Shown: positions 26,615 through 34,929 of the stretch, piece by piece | Position numbering within the stretch: position 1 is the stretch's first letter | Layout of the letters: each line of letters starts with the position of its first letter | Source: Paenibacillus prosopidis | Lineage (GTDB): Bacteria; Bacillota; Bacilli; Paenibacillales; Paenibacillaceae | NCBI RefSeq assembly: GCF_003337375.1 | Contig: NZ_QPJD01000008.1 | Coordinates: 178,576 to 242,575 of the forward strand | Direction of reading: 5' to 3' | DNA: 64,000 nucleotides | The notes under the pieces: model-generated | The model's input: the letters and a program-made list of their open reading frames with translations, nothing else | The model's database searches: none | What the model was told of the DNA's origin: nothing | Program-made: the position numbers and the translations under genes

Positions 26615-27613
26615 ATGTTATTTGCAATCAAACAAAAATTCACTTGGTCAGCTTCCGCTGCATTGCTGGCGTTAGCAGTAGTCGTATCGGGATGCGGTAA
26701 TACCGGTGCGAACAATAGCAACGCGAACACGGCAAGCCCGACTGAAACTGCAGCACCGGAAACAGCAGAAGCACGTAAAATTACCCATGCGATGGGTGAG
26801 ACTGAAATTAAAGGTACTCCGGAGCGCATTGTCGTACTGACGAACGAAGGAACGGAAGCATTGCTTAGTCTTGGAGTACAACCGGTAGGCGCAGTAAAAT
26901 CTTGGACAGGTGATCCTTGGTACGAGCACATCAAAGCGGACATGGAGGGCGTTACAGTTGTAGGCGATGAGAGCCAGCCGAACATGGAGCTTATTGCGAG
27001 CCTGAAGCCTGATCTTATTATCGGTAACAAATTGCGTCAGGAGAAAGTGTACGATCAGCTTAAAGCCATTGCGCCAACCGTATTTTCCGAAACGCTCCGC
27101 GGCGCATGGCAGTCTAACTTTAAGCTGTATGCTGAAGCGCTCGGCAAAACCGCCGAAGGCGACAAAGTCATAGCTAACTATGACAGCCGCACCGTGGACT
27201 TTAAGGAAAAAGCGGGCGACAAGCTGAACCAGAAGGTATCTGTGGTTCGTTTTATGGCTGGCAAAACGCGTATTTACTTAGAAGACACCTTTACAGGTTT
27301 GGCGTTCTCCAAACTCGGCATTTCACGTCCTGAAAATCAAAAATATAAAGACACATTCGTTGAAGAGATTACGAAGGAACGTCTTCCGGAAGTAGACGCG
27401 GATATGCTCTTCTATTTCACTTATGAGACAGGTGACGGTAAAGCAACAGCAATGGAAGAAGAAATGATGAAGGATCCATTGTGGCAGAGCCTTCAAGTCG
27501 TGAAAAACAACAAGGCTATCAAAGTGAGCGATGCGATCTGGAACACAGCAGGCGGCGTAATCGCAGCTAACCTGATGCTGGATGAGCTTTACACCATTTA
27601 CGAAATCAAATAA
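26615..27613 (+). CDS. Iron-siderophore substrate-binding lipoprotein
   Basis: FecB/FhuD-type binding protein, about 332 aa from ATG 26615 (GAGAAGGGG 10 bases upstream). Lipobox VSGC around residue 25, then a Gly/Asn/Ala-rich tether and a PeriplasmicBP_2 fold (GTPERIVVLTNEGTEALLSLG, SQPNMELIASLKPDLIIGN). Divergent from its permease and ATPase genes and under Fur control. The cognate siderophore is not identifiable from sequence. Confidence 0.92.
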   Translation: MLFAIKQKFTWSASAALLALAVVVSGCGNTGANNSNANTASPTETAAPETAEARKITHAMGETEIKGTPERIVVLTNEGTEALLSLGVQPVGAVKSWTGDPWYEHIKADMEGVTVVGDESQPNMELIASLKPDLIIGNKLRQEKVYDQLKAIAPTVFSETLRGAWQSNFKLYAEALGKTAEGDKVIANYDSRTVDFKEKAGDKLNQKVSVVRFMAGKTRIYLEDTFTGLAFSKLGISRPENQKYKDTFVEEITKERLPEVDADMLFYFTYETGDGKATAMEEEMMKDPLWQSLQVVKNNKAIKVSDAIWNTAGGVIAANLMLDELYTIYEIK

Positions 27614-27629
27614 TCGTTTGCACCTTGAA

Positions 27630-27660
27630 ACAGCCGGAGCCTGCTCCGGCTGTTTTTTTA
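27630..27660 (+). terminator. Terminator after iron-binding protein gene
   Basis: ACAGCCGGAGC (27630-27640) / GCTCCGGCTGT (27643-27653) followed by seven T. Confidence 0.93.
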
Positions 27661-27722
27661 GGTTACGCGGGCTTTCGCTGCCGTATTCAGAAATGTACAT
27701 CAATCACAAAAAAACAGAAATA

Positions 27723-27731
27723 TGCTATAAT
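27723..27731 (+). promoter_or_regulatory. Extended -10 promoter before rhaM
   Basis: TGCTATAAT; no good -35 box. Leaves a leader of roughly 78 bases before the mutarotase start. Confidence 0.5.
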
Positions 27732-27815
27732 CGTCAATATGAAATGATCTAAGAAGCAGAGTGAAAATTCAAATTCTTTTCGGGCTACATAGCGGAATGG
27801 AAGGCGGTTATTAAA

Positions 27816-28142
27816 ATGAGCAGCAGCAACAAATTCGCATGGACATGGACGATTAAAGAGGAATTTCTCGACGAGTATGTCCGGATGCACGGTGAACCAT
27901 GGCAGGAAATTATGGAGGAGCACAGCAAGGCGGGCATTCGCAATTATTCGATTTTTCAAAACGGCACGCAGTTTTTTTATTGCTTCGAGTGTGACGATGT
28001 AGAGGCTGCATTTGCCTATATCGCAGGAAGCGAGGCATGCGGCCGCTGGAATGCGATTACCTCGCAGATGGTGCAAGGCTCTTTCGATTTCCAAGAGGCT
28101 GAGCCTATCAAACCTTTGCGGGAAGTTTTTTTCTTAAAATAA
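27816..28142 (+). CDS. rhaM: L-rhamnose mutarotase
   Basis: 108-aa ferredoxin-like fold protein of the RhaM family, which interconverts alpha and beta anomers of L-rhamnose. Typical segments: an N-terminal FAWTWTIKEEFLDEYVRMH, with His in the active site, AGIRNYSIFQNGTQFFYCFE and a C-terminal WNAITSQM. It stands alone, between its own promoter and terminator, with no rhamnose catabolic genes beside it; a rml (dTDP-rhamnose) cluster is 20 kb away but uses a different pathway. ATG 27816 is preceded by GGAAGGCGG. Confidence 0.88.
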   Translation: MSSSNKFAWTWTIKEEFLDEYVRMHGEPWQEIMEEHSKAGIRNYSIFQNGTQFFYCFECDDVEAAFAYIAGSEACGRWNAITSQMVQGSFDFQEAEPIKPLREVFFLK

Positions 28143-28159
28143 AGATGAGTGGAAAAATG

Positions 28160-28200
28160 GCGGCGTTCACGTTCCAAAAGGAACGAACGCTGCTTTTTTA
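28160..28200 (+). terminator. Terminator after rhaM
   Basis: GCGTT...GTTCC pairs with GGAAC...AACGC around an AAAA loop (28163-28190) and is followed by TTTTTTA. Confidence 0.82.
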
Positions 28201-28376
28201 TTTTGAATAAATGATGAATCGGGACATGGATGGTATGAATTGTAAATCCAAATCAAGCGCATAATAAACGGATTCGTTTTGCCGGAAAGTCACTGCCACC
28301 TGCGAATTGTTGCACCCGTGCATAAAAGTGCGTACCTGGTAAACACTGTTTCTCTAGACCCACACAGGTTTGTTCG

Positions 28377-28387
28377 GGTATGATACC
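28377..28387 (+). promoter_or_regulatory. Palindrome before CDF transporter gene
   Basis: GGTAT-G-ATACC, 54 bases before the CDF start. Possible metal-regulator site, not matched to a known box. The rest of 28201-28440 shows no gene. Confidence 0.3.
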
Positions 28388-28440
28388 GATAGGTTATTTG
28401 GAAATTTTAGTCGATATAAGTTATTACGCTTGGGAGGGTA

Positions 28441-29346
28441 TTGAAACTGAATCAGTATGATGAGATTAAACAGGGCGAGAAGGGTGCATGGGTTAGTATT
28501 GGTGCCTATTTGGCTCTATCCGCGCTAAAGCTGGGTGCCGGCTACTGGTTTTTGTCGGGGGCTCTTGTCGCAGACGGATTTAACAATCTGACCGATATCG
28601 TAGCATCCGTTGCTGTATTGGTAGGATTGCGCATATCGCAAAAACCGCCGGATAAGGATCATCCTTACGGTCATTTTCGCGCAGAGACGATTGCAGCGCT
28701 AGTTGCTTCTTTTATTATGGCTACGGTTGGCGTTCAGGTGTTAATAAGCGCGGTCAGATCGTTGTTTGCTTCTGAGTATCACGTTCCAAACTTAATGTCT
28801 GCATGGGTTGCTTTGTTCTCAGCTGTATGTATGGCTGGTGTCTATATATATAATCGAAGACTTGCCACGCGAATAAACAATCAAGCGCTTCTCGCAGCAT
28901 CAAAGGATAATTTGTCCGATGCTCTCGTCAGTACCGGAGCGGCTATTGGTATTATAGGCGCGCAGTTTGGACTGCCATGGCTTGATCCGGTAGCCGCGCT
29001 CGTAGTCGGTGCAATCATATGTAAAACGGCATGGGAAATCTTTTATAGCTCAACGCATGCTTTGACGGACGGTTTTGACGAGAATGAGCTTACTACCTTG
29101 CGTTCGACGATTGAGAAGACGAAAGGGGTCAAATCCATTAAGGATATAAAGGCACGGGTACATGGCAACCTGGTGTTAGTCGATGTGATCGTGCAGGTAG
29201 ATCCCGGATTGACGCTTATCGAGAGTCACCGTATTAGCGATGAAATAGAGCATCGAATGGGCCGCAAGCACAACATTATGAGTGTCCACGTTCACGTTGA
29301 GCCTCATGATAATACAGAGAACGCTGTGTCAAATGCTTTAGAGTAA
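28441..29346 (+). CDS. Cation diffusion facilitator family transporter
   Basis: Membrane antiporter (301 aa) exporting divalent metals such as Zn, Mn, Co or Fe. Six predicted helices; the paired metal-site motifs are DGFNNLTD in helix 2 and DNLSDALVS in helix 5; the C-terminal cytoplasmic domain contains the ferredoxin-like dimer segment with IMSVHVHVEP. Start TTG 28441 has GGAGGG only 2 bases upstream, unusually close; no better in-frame start is visible, although CTG 28447 would be better spaced. Confidence 0.9.
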   Translation: MKLNQYDEIKQGEKGAWVSIGAYLALSALKLGAGYWFLSGALVADGFNNLTDIVASVAVLVGLRISQKPPDKDHPYGHFRAETIAALVASFIMATVGVQVLISAVRSLFASEYHVPNLMSAWVALFSAVCMAGVYIYNRRLATRINNQALLAASKDNLSDALVSTGAAIGIIGAQFGLPWLDPVAALVVGAIICKTAWEIFYSSTHALTDGFDENELTTLRSTIEKTKGVKSIKDIKARVHGNLVLVDVIVQVDPGLTLIESHRISDEIEHRMGRKHNIMSVHVHVEPHDNTENAVSNALE

Positions 29347-29364
29347 TATTTTAAAATAAAATGA

Positions 29365-29402
29365 AGGCCGGTCAGGGAATTTCACCTGACCGGCCTATTT
29401 TT
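29365..29402. terminator. Bidirectional terminator between CDF and VTT genes
   Basis: Perfect 12-bp stem AGGCCGGTCAGG (29365-29376) / CCTGACCGGCCT (29385-29396), with ATTTTTG on the plus side and TTCATTTTATTTT on the minus side. Confidence 0.93.
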
Positions 29403-29408
29403 GTAGTG

Positions 29409-30029
29409 TTATGAACTTAGATGTATATTGTCCTGCTGTTCCGCCTCGGCTTGCTTCGTGGCCTGCTCTTTTTTCTTCTGATTTCTTTTCCTAAGTAAAA
29501 GATATACGATTACAATTGGGACAGCCCCAACAAAAATGTATAAGGATACGTCCTTAACCATGCTCTCAGCAGCACGGCCATAAAAATAAAACAATAAGCC
29601 AACAATATAAAATTTTAATCCGCGGCCAATAGCGGCATATCCGATCAACCGCCACAGCGGGAAGTTTAAGCAGCCCGATAATATCGTAAATACTTTAAAA
29701 GGAATCGGCGTAAACGATCCGATCAAAATGGCTGCCTCGCCATTTTTCTGAAACTTAGCTGTAGCTGCGTCGATCCATTCCGTTTTTAAAAACTTATACA
29801 GGACCGATTTGCCCATTACTTTACCGAGGTAATACCCAACTGGTGTTCCCAAGAGACAGGCTATATAACCAACTGTAGCCAGCCATATTGCTGTAGATGG
29901 ATTGAGTAGGCTTAACGATACTTGCAGGAAAAAAGCCGGAATCGGGAATATAATGGCATCGAAAAACGAATGTATAAACAGTCCTAAAGGCCCGAATTCC
30001 TTTAAAAAATCTACTACAGCTTGAAACAT
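29409..30029 (-). CDS. VTT-domain (YqaA-type) membrane protein
   Basis: Membrane protein of 206 aa with the VTT/SNARE-associated domain shared by DedA and YqaA proteins. Visible features: GLFIHSFFDAIIFPIPAFFLQ near the N-terminus, the re-entrant GSFTPIPFKVFTILSGCLNFP motif at about residues 100-120, three or four further helices and a Lys/Gln-rich cytoplasmic tail. Family members are linked to lipid scrambling and membrane homeostasis. An extended -10 (TGCTATAAT, minus strand at 30167-30159) lies 130 bases upstream. Confidence 0.85.
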   Translation of the reverse strand: MFQAVVDFLKEFGPLGLFIHSFFDAIIFPIPAFFLQVSLSLLNPSTAIWLATVGYIACLLGTPVGYYLGKVMGKSVLYKFLKTEWIDAATAKFQKNGEAAILIGSFTPIPFKVFTILSGCLNFPLWRLIGYAAIGRGLKFYIVGLLFYFYGRAAESMVKDVSLYIFVGAVPIVIVYLLLRKRNQKKKEQATKQAEAEQQDNIHLSS

Positions 30030-30533
30030 TACCAGGCTCCTTTTCCGTCAACTACCTGCACATAAAGCCTGCTTAACGAACTAAACCAAGCGGGAAACTA
30101 CCTTATATGCTAACGTTGCTTACGCTTTATAGAAATAGCGCTTAAGACACTCGATATTATTATAGCATATATATTACGGTGAAGAAGATGATAGGTGTCA
30201 TGTCTTTTTAGGAATGATCGCAGCAGCAGGCTTATGCGTTTACATTATTGCTTCTTATAGGCTGGGTAATTTGGCCTTCTTCATATGACCACTGAGAGAT
30301 TACTCTTTAATCTTATTTGAATATAAGGAATAAGTACATTAGTGGCGTTATTATACCCCTGGTAGGAGTTGTAGAAAGAATAACGGAATAGATAGTCGTT
30401 ATTTAGATTCTTATCCTTGGAATCAGATAAAATAGCTGAATAAGACCATTTAACACCGCTATTTCCATCCTAAATAGAGTAGCAGCCCAAATAAGACCCA
30501 TTATTACCGCTAATAATTCTGTCATCAATAATA
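30030..30533. other. Gene-free gap with promoter and AGCGGTAA-type repeats
   Basis: Holds the minus-strand extended -10 at 30159-30167 and, at about 30330-30520, repeat words of the AGCGGTAAWAATGG type on the minus strand that resemble those at 31375-31565. A 24-codon open stretch at 30214-30288 encodes a hydrophobic peptide (AAAGLCVYIIASYRLGNL) without a good ribosome site; it looks like the remnant of a membrane protein. Confidence 0.5.
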
Positions 30534-31199
30534 TTACAAAGTAAAGTTCTTGTCCTTGAGATCTAGCTGATAGGAACGGATACGCGCATGGCCGCTTGCG
30601 GGTTTCATCCACTTCTTAGCAACTAATTGTTGAAGCCATCTTCTAGCGGTTTTGTTCTCTAATGAAAAATGCTGACATACGTCTCCTGGAGTAATGGGGT
30701 GGGAATATCTCATCGCAAGACGAATGACTTCTTTCTCCATAAAGGTTACGTCATTCACTTGATTATCTATGCCGAACCATCTGCCCATGAACTGCTGAAG
30801 CTTTTGTTGGCAGAAGCGAGGATGATCTTTAATGTCGTCGAAGCTGAAACGGAGTACCTTCCAACCATCTATAACTAAGTCATTTTGACGCCTTCGATGA
30901 TCAGAGAATTGTACGCGGTTGATGTTTTTCCAATGAGATCCGTAACTGTCAATTTCGATGGCCAGTTTGATGAAGGAGCGAATATAAGCAAAATCAATAT
31001 ACCGGTCTCCATCCTTATAATCATAAGTTTCATACTCGGGATGAAGGTGATTCAAATTCCCAAAGGCCGGCCACCATACGCGCTCCAAAAAAAACTTCTC
31101 AGCGTGATCGTGTCCCTCTTTCAGCCTTCTTAGCGACTCTCCCTTACGAGCAGCGATATGCTTCTTCATAAACACCTTATGCGCTTCTTCAAATATCAT
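30534..31199 (-). CDS. DUF559/Vsr-like nuclease domain protein with C-terminal winged helix
   Basis: 221-aa protein, not assigned to a named gene. Residues about 75-135 look like a PD-(D/E)XK or very-short-patch-repair-type nuclease core of the DUF559 kind: YIDFAY, AIEIDSYGSHW, then DHRRRQNDLVIDGWKVLRFSFDDI. Residues about 150-215 (RLAMRYSHPITPGDVCQHF, KTARRWLQQLVAKKWM) resemble a winged helix. Start ATG 31199 (or TTG 31202) follows AGGAGG. It lies alone between two repeat-rich gaps, with no methyltransferase nearby, so it is not an obvious restriction partner. Catalytic activity is inferred only from the acidic motif. Confidence 0.7.
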   Translation of the reverse strand: MIFEEAHKVFMKKHIAARKGESLRRLKEGHDHAEKFFLERVWWPAFGNLNHLHPEYETYDYKDGDRYIDFAYIRSFIKLAIEIDSYGSHWKNINRVQFSDHRRRQNDLVIDGWKVLRFSFDDIKDHPRFCQQKLQQFMGRWFGIDNQVNDVTFMEKEVIRLAMRYSHPITPGDVCQHFSLENKTARRWLQQLVAKKWMKPASGHARIRSYQLDLKDKNFTL

Positions 31200-31227
31200 C
31201 AATCATTCCTCCTAAAAGTTTTGTAAA

Positions 31228-31270
31228 GAAAAAACGCCGCCTGATTACGGGAACCCGTAACAGGCGGCGT
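31228..31270 (-). terminator. Terminator on the minus strand upstream of the nuclease gene
   Basis: ACGCCGCCTG (31234-31243) pairs with CAGGCGGCGT (31261-31270) with an inner TTACGGG/CCCGTAA stem; the minus strand continues TTTTTTCTTT. It would stop read-through from the malic enzyme gene. Confidence 0.85.
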
Positions 31271-31374
31271 GTGCTTCACGTCGTTATAATATTTAATACT
31301 ACCTTAAAAGGTAGTCTGTTGGAAGTCAAATTCTTTGTGGAAGCCGTATTTAGTAATTGGATGTTTCGTCATAC

Positions 31375-31565
31375 AGGCATATAACGGTAAAAATGTCCTC
31401 TATTCCATTCACAGATGTTTATTTCGAGGATATAGCGGAAAAATTGGGCGTTATATGAGTGAAATGGCGGTGGGAGATAGGTTAACGACTATATAGACCA
31501 GAAAATACCGCTATTATCCAACTGCTCTTCCACTGAAGTTAATAGCGGTAAAAATGGGCGTTATA
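31375..31565. repeat. AGCGGTAAAAATGGGCGTTAT-type intergenic repeats
   Basis: Related words occur at about 31382 (AACGGTAAAAATG), 31433 (AGCGGAAAAATTGGGCGTTA) and 31543 (AGCGGTAAAAATGGGCGTTA). The same family appears on the minus strand at 30330-30520. Part of a 506-base gap (31203-31708) with no gene. Confidence 0.65.
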
Positions 31566-31576
31566 CTCCTGTGCTG

Positions 31577-31687
31577 TCCATCATGGATAGCTATCGGTGG
31601 ATCGAATGATGCTCCATCATGGATAGCTATCGTTTGATCGAATGATGCGCCATCATCACGGATAGTCATCGTTTGATCGGTTGATAC
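31577..31687 (+). repeat. Tandem repeat, three units of 36, 36 and 39 bases
   Basis: Units at 31577-31612, 31613-31648 and 31649-31687. Each begins with a CCATCAT word; the first two contain the perfect palindrome GATAGCTATC followed by GATCGAATGATGC. The first two units differ at two or three positions; the third is more diverged. Located 22 bases downstream of the malic enzyme stop codon. Confidence 0.85.
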
Positions 31688-31708
31688 GCCAGTGCATGGT
31701 TTATACAA

Positions 31709-33124
31709 CTACTCCCGCGGATTCCGGCGGGAGACGCCGCTTTTCACGGCTGCCTGAATGACGCGGCGGCGGACTTCCTCGACGACTCGCGCGTTAAAGA
31801 CACTCGGTACGATATACATGCGATTTAGTTCATCGTCGCTTATTACCGAAGCGATAGCTTCTGCTGCCGCTACCTTCATTTCCTCATTAATTGTCGTAGC
31901 GCGGCTGTCGAGCGCTCCGCGGAAAATGCCCGGGAAGCAGAGGACGTTGTTAATTTGATTCGGATAGTCGGATCGGCCGGTGGCGAAGACAGCGACGATG
32001 TCCTCTGCAAGCTCCGGCCGGATTTCCGGCTCAGGGTTAGCCATGGCGAACACGATTGGCTCTGGTGCCATTAATTCAATATGCGCTCGGGTCAAAATGC
32101 CGCCAGCGGAAACACCGATGAACACTTCCGCATGCTGCAAAGCTTCAGCCAAACCACCTGTAAGGCGCTGCGGATTCGTATGCTCCGCATACCACTGCCA
32201 CATCGGATTATCGTAGGTGCGGTCGGCGGTTAATATCCCCTCGCGATCAACGCCGACAATATGCTTTGCACCTCCAGCGAGCAGCATTTTCGTACAAGCG
32301 GTTCCCGCAGCGCCAATGCCGCAGATAACAATACGAGCTTCGTTTAAGCTGCGGCCTGTCAGCTTGAGCGCATTGAGCAATCCAGCGTATAGGACGACAG
32401 CTGTACCGTGCTGATCGTCATGAAATACGGGAATATCCAGCTCCTGCCGCAAACGCTGCTCAATCTCGAAACAGCGGGGAGCGGAAATATCTTCAAGGTT
32501 AATGCCGCCGAAAGCAGGAGCGAGGTGCTTGACCGCAGCAATGATTTGATCAGTGTCTTGAGTATCCAGGCAGATGGGGAAAGCGTCGACGTCCGCAAAT
32601 TGCTTGAACAGCATCGCTTTACCCTCCATAACCGGCATTGCGGCGTAAGGACCAATGTTGCCAAGCCCAAGCACAGCGCTCCCGTCGGTAACGACAGCCA
32701 CCGTATTTCTCTTTATGGTTAACGTATAAGCTTTTGAAGGTTCATCGAAAATCGCTTGGCATACCCTTGCGACCTCCGGGGTGTAGACACGCGATAAGTC
32801 GTCGCGGTTTTGAATGGGGGTTTTAGGCTGTATCGTTATTTTGCCGCCTAGGTGAAGCAAGAATGTACGGTCGGAAATATGGAGTAACCGAATGCCGGGC
32901 AAGGATTGCAGGGCATTCGTGAGTCGCTCGGCTGCACCTTGCTCCGCTATTTTGACCGTTAAATCACGAATGCTTTTGTTTTTGTCCGTATGTATGACGT
33001 CAATCGCGATAATATCGCCTTTTGCTTTCTCGATTGCTGTAGCAGCCCGGCCGAATTGAGCCAGATTTGTATCGATTTCCAATCGTAAAATAATTGTTTT
33101 TCCGTCCGCCATTTGTGAACTCAT
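31709..33124 (-). CDS. NAD(P)-dependent malic enzyme with N-terminal ACT domain
   Basis: Oxidative decarboxylase converting malate to pyruvate (471 aa). Residues about 9-85 form an ACT-like regulatory domain (IILRLEIDTNLAQFGRAATAIEK), absent in Bacillus YtsJ. Catalytic core: TDGSAVLGLGNIGPYAAMPVMEGKA, with Lys and Asp sites in FGGINLEDISAPRCFEIE and PVFHDDQHGTA; nucleotide fold GIGAAGTACTKML. ATG 33124 follows AGGGAGC. Allosteric control by an amino acid or nucleotide is suggested by the ACT domain only. Confidence 0.9.
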   Translation of the reverse strand: MSSQMADGKTIILRLEIDTNLAQFGRAATAIEKAKGDIIAIDVIHTDKNKSIRDLTVKIAEQGAAERLTNALQSLPGIRLLHISDRTFLLHLGGKITIQPKTPIQNRDDLSRVYTPEVARVCQAIFDEPSKAYTLTIKRNTVAVVTDGSAVLGLGNIGPYAAMPVMEGKAMLFKQFADVDAFPICLDTQDTDQIIAAVKHLAPAFGGINLEDISAPRCFEIEQRLRQELDIPVFHDDQHGTAVVLYAGLLNALKLTGRSLNEARIVICGIGAAGTACTKMLLAGGAKHIVGVDREGILTADRTYDNPMWQWYAEHTNPQRLTGGLAEALQHAEVFIGVSAGGILTRAHIELMAPEPIVFAMANPEPEIRPELAEDIVAVFATGRSDYPNQINNVLCFPGIFRGALDSRATTINEEMKVAAAEAIASVISDDELNRMYIVPSVFNARVVEEVRRRVIQAAVKSGVSRRNPRE

Positions 33125-33189
33125 TATAGACAGCTCCCTTCGTCAGTTATACTATGTGGAAAAAGGTGTGCAATTTATGCTTCATTTTC

Positions 33190-33231
33190 ATTAGAAAAAG
33201 AAGGCCGTCACTGCATCAGTCGCAGGACGGC
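33190..33231 (-). terminator. Terminator overlapping the end of the glycosyltransferase gene
   Basis: Minus-strand stem GCCGTC (33231-33226) / GACGGC (33209-33204) followed by CTTCTTTTTCT. The first arm lies in codons near the C-terminus and the second covers the stop codon at 33208-33210. Confidence 0.75.
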
Positions 33232-34323
33232 GTTCGGACAACTCGTGGGGTCGTATTGTTGATTTCGTTTTGTCATTAAGCTATCTCGGAATTGGCCGGA
33301 AGCGTATGGCTCGTGAATGAGCGAGAACCATTTATCGACAGTATCGTTAGAGTCGAGCATCTCGCCAAAGCCGTTGCTTATGAAGTATTCGCAGTTCTCT
33401 TCTTCTTGGCCGGGAATCGGCTCGTAAAACAGCATCGGTATTCCTTTGCTCATTCCTTCGGTACAGGTCATGCCGCCAGGCTTTGTTATGAGCAAATCGG
33501 ATACGTCCATTAACTTGTTAATTTCACGGGTAAAACCAAGAACGCGGACGTTCGGGTGCTGGAACATCGGATCAGCAAGCATCTTTTCTTTCATCTTCTC
33601 GTTCGTACCGACACAGTAGATGAGCTGTGTGCTCTCTCTCCACTTCGTCATATATTCAAGCGCATTATCCTCATACATAATACCCCATCCGCCACCCATA
33701 ATGAGCACGGTCGGCATAGCCTTTAAGTCAAACTGCTTTCGTATATCGTCTTTTTCGTATGTATTCCAGAAATTCGGGTGAACGGGAATGCCTGTTACCT
33801 CGATTTGATCTGGTGAAACGCTCTTTTCCATTAGCCGCTTCTTCACAAGGGATGTGGATACAAGGTAGCGGTTTACTTCCTTATTTACCCATGAACCGTG
33901 TGCATCATAGTCCGTTATAAGTGTATACAGCGGCATGTCCAATCCAAGGCGCTTAAGCCGTGCAACAACGGCATTCGGTACAGGATGGGTACAAATTATT
34001 AGATCCGGCTTCAACTGGGATATAACCTGCGACGTTTGGGTATAAAACATACGGTGAAGCGCAAGCTGCGTAAACCGGTTGAGCGATTTTTTATAATTGC
34101 TGCGGTACATAAGCCCAACCATCTTAGGCTGTTTGCTTACTGTTTTTCGATAAGCCGATACAATCCATGGGCCAAGCACCGGGTTTAGAAATTTACCAAG
34201 CTCGATAACACGGGTTTGGATGCCCGGACATAGCTGTTTTAGACCGGCAGCGAGCGCGTAGGCTGCCTGGGTGTGGCCAGAACCAAAGCCTTCAGAGAGC
34301 AGGAGCACTCTTTTCTTACGCAT
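33208..34323 (-). CDS. Glycosyltransferase, MGDG synthase/UgtP family
   Basis: GT28-type glycosyltransferase (371 aa), probably making glycosyl-diacylglycerol at the membrane surface. N-terminal MGDG_synth domain with LLLSEGFGSGHTQAAYALA, CTHPVPNAVVARL and TDYDAHGSWV; C-terminal nucleotide-sugar domain with MGGGWGIMYED and LLITKPGGMTCTEGMSKGIPMLFY, in which Glu contacts the sugar donor. No signal peptide. ATG 34323 follows GTAGGTG. The anchor role for lipoteichoic-type polymers is known for UgtP, inferred here. Confidence 0.88.
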   Translation of the reverse strand: MRKKRVLLLSEGFGSGHTQAAYALAAGLKQLCPGIQTRVIELGKFLNPVLGPWIVSAYRKTVSKQPKMVGLMYRSNYKKSLNRFTQLALHRMFYTQTSQVISQLKPDLIICTHPVPNAVVARLKRLGLDMPLYTLITDYDAHGSWVNKEVNRYLVSTSLVKKRLMEKSVSPDQIEVTGIPVHPNFWNTYEKDDIRKQFDLKAMPTVLIMGGGWGIMYEDNALEYMTKWRESTQLIYCVGTNEKMKEKMLADPMFQHPNVRVLGFTREINKLMDVSDLLITKPGGMTCTEGMSKGIPMLFYEPIPGQEEENCEYFISNGFGEMLDSNDTVDKWFSLIHEPYASGQFRDSLMTKRNQQYDPTSCPNAVLRLMQ

Positions 34324-34526
34324 ACATTCACCTACTTTTCTATTTCCATATTACGACGCAAGTGCTCCTAACACAAGTTTTATCCGAGTGGGTTGCGAAT
34401 AATATAGTGGATAATTTATCCTTAATTATAGATGTACGTCATGTCAAGATATAAAATCCTTGATTCGACTATTTTTACATATATTTTACAAGAAAAAGCA
34501 AAAATGAAAAGTGAGGTTGAATTCTA

Positions 34527-34922
34527 ATGGAGCCAATAAATCAAGCTGACCCGAGTTTAAAAACGGGAGATATCGTTCGAGCGGAAGTTCGAACAGGTCA
34601 ATATGTAGGCGAGCTTGTAGAATTAAACGGGCCGCGTGCACTCGTAAAGGTGCTTGCCGTGTTAAAGCATCCGGAACAGGGCGACCTGCATAATCCGTAC
34701 AACCCGGATGTTCCTATGTTTCACGAGCGGCGTGCTCTTAGCTATACAGAGAAAACGACCGTGCTGCTGCGGGATGTAAAGCTGTACACGGGCAGCGTTC
34801 CCGAATATAAGGATTCGCTTAGGGCTGCAGTTGCTGCGGAAATAGCCGCTCTTGACCGGCTGCATCGTTGGGCTGCCAAAGGACTTGAGCAAATGCAGCA
34901 GCTTGAGAAGGAATATAAGTAG
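34527..34922 (+). CDS. kapB: Sporulation phosphorelay protein KapB
   Basis: 131-aa KapB homologue; in Bacillus subtilis KapB is needed for signalling by the sensor kinase KinB into the sporulation phosphorelay. The conserved block VLAVLKHPEQGDLHNP and FHERRALSYTE is diagnostic; the N-terminal half has an SH3-like barrel pattern, and the C-terminus is helical. Unlike B. subtilis, no kinB gene is adjacent. AGTGAGGT precedes ATG 34527. Its stop lies only 7 bases from the stop of the convergent SGNH hydrolase gene, with no terminator between them. Confidence 0.88.
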   Translation: MEPINQADPSLKTGDIVRAEVRTGQYVGELVELNGPRALVKVLAVLKHPEQGDLHNPYNPDVPMFHERRALSYTEKTTVLLRDVKLYTGSVPEYKDSLRAAVAAEIAALDRLHRWAAKGLEQMQQLEKEYK

Positions 34923-34929
34923 GTAAAGT

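Noticed and set aside
28201..28440. Possible metal riboswitch before the CDF transporter
   Set aside because: No match to the NiCo or yybP-ykoY consensus could be found by eye; only a short palindrome is supported.
30403..30612. Minus-strand frame of 69 codons
   Set aside because: It overlaps the end of the nuclease gene in another frame and is made of intergenic repeat sequence.
31577..31687. CRISPR array
   Set aside because: The units abut without unique spacers, and no cas gene is nearby.
31514..31708. Minus-strand frame of 64 codons encoding a repeating peptide
   Set aside because: It is only the translation of the tandem DNA repeat, with no ribosome site or promoter.
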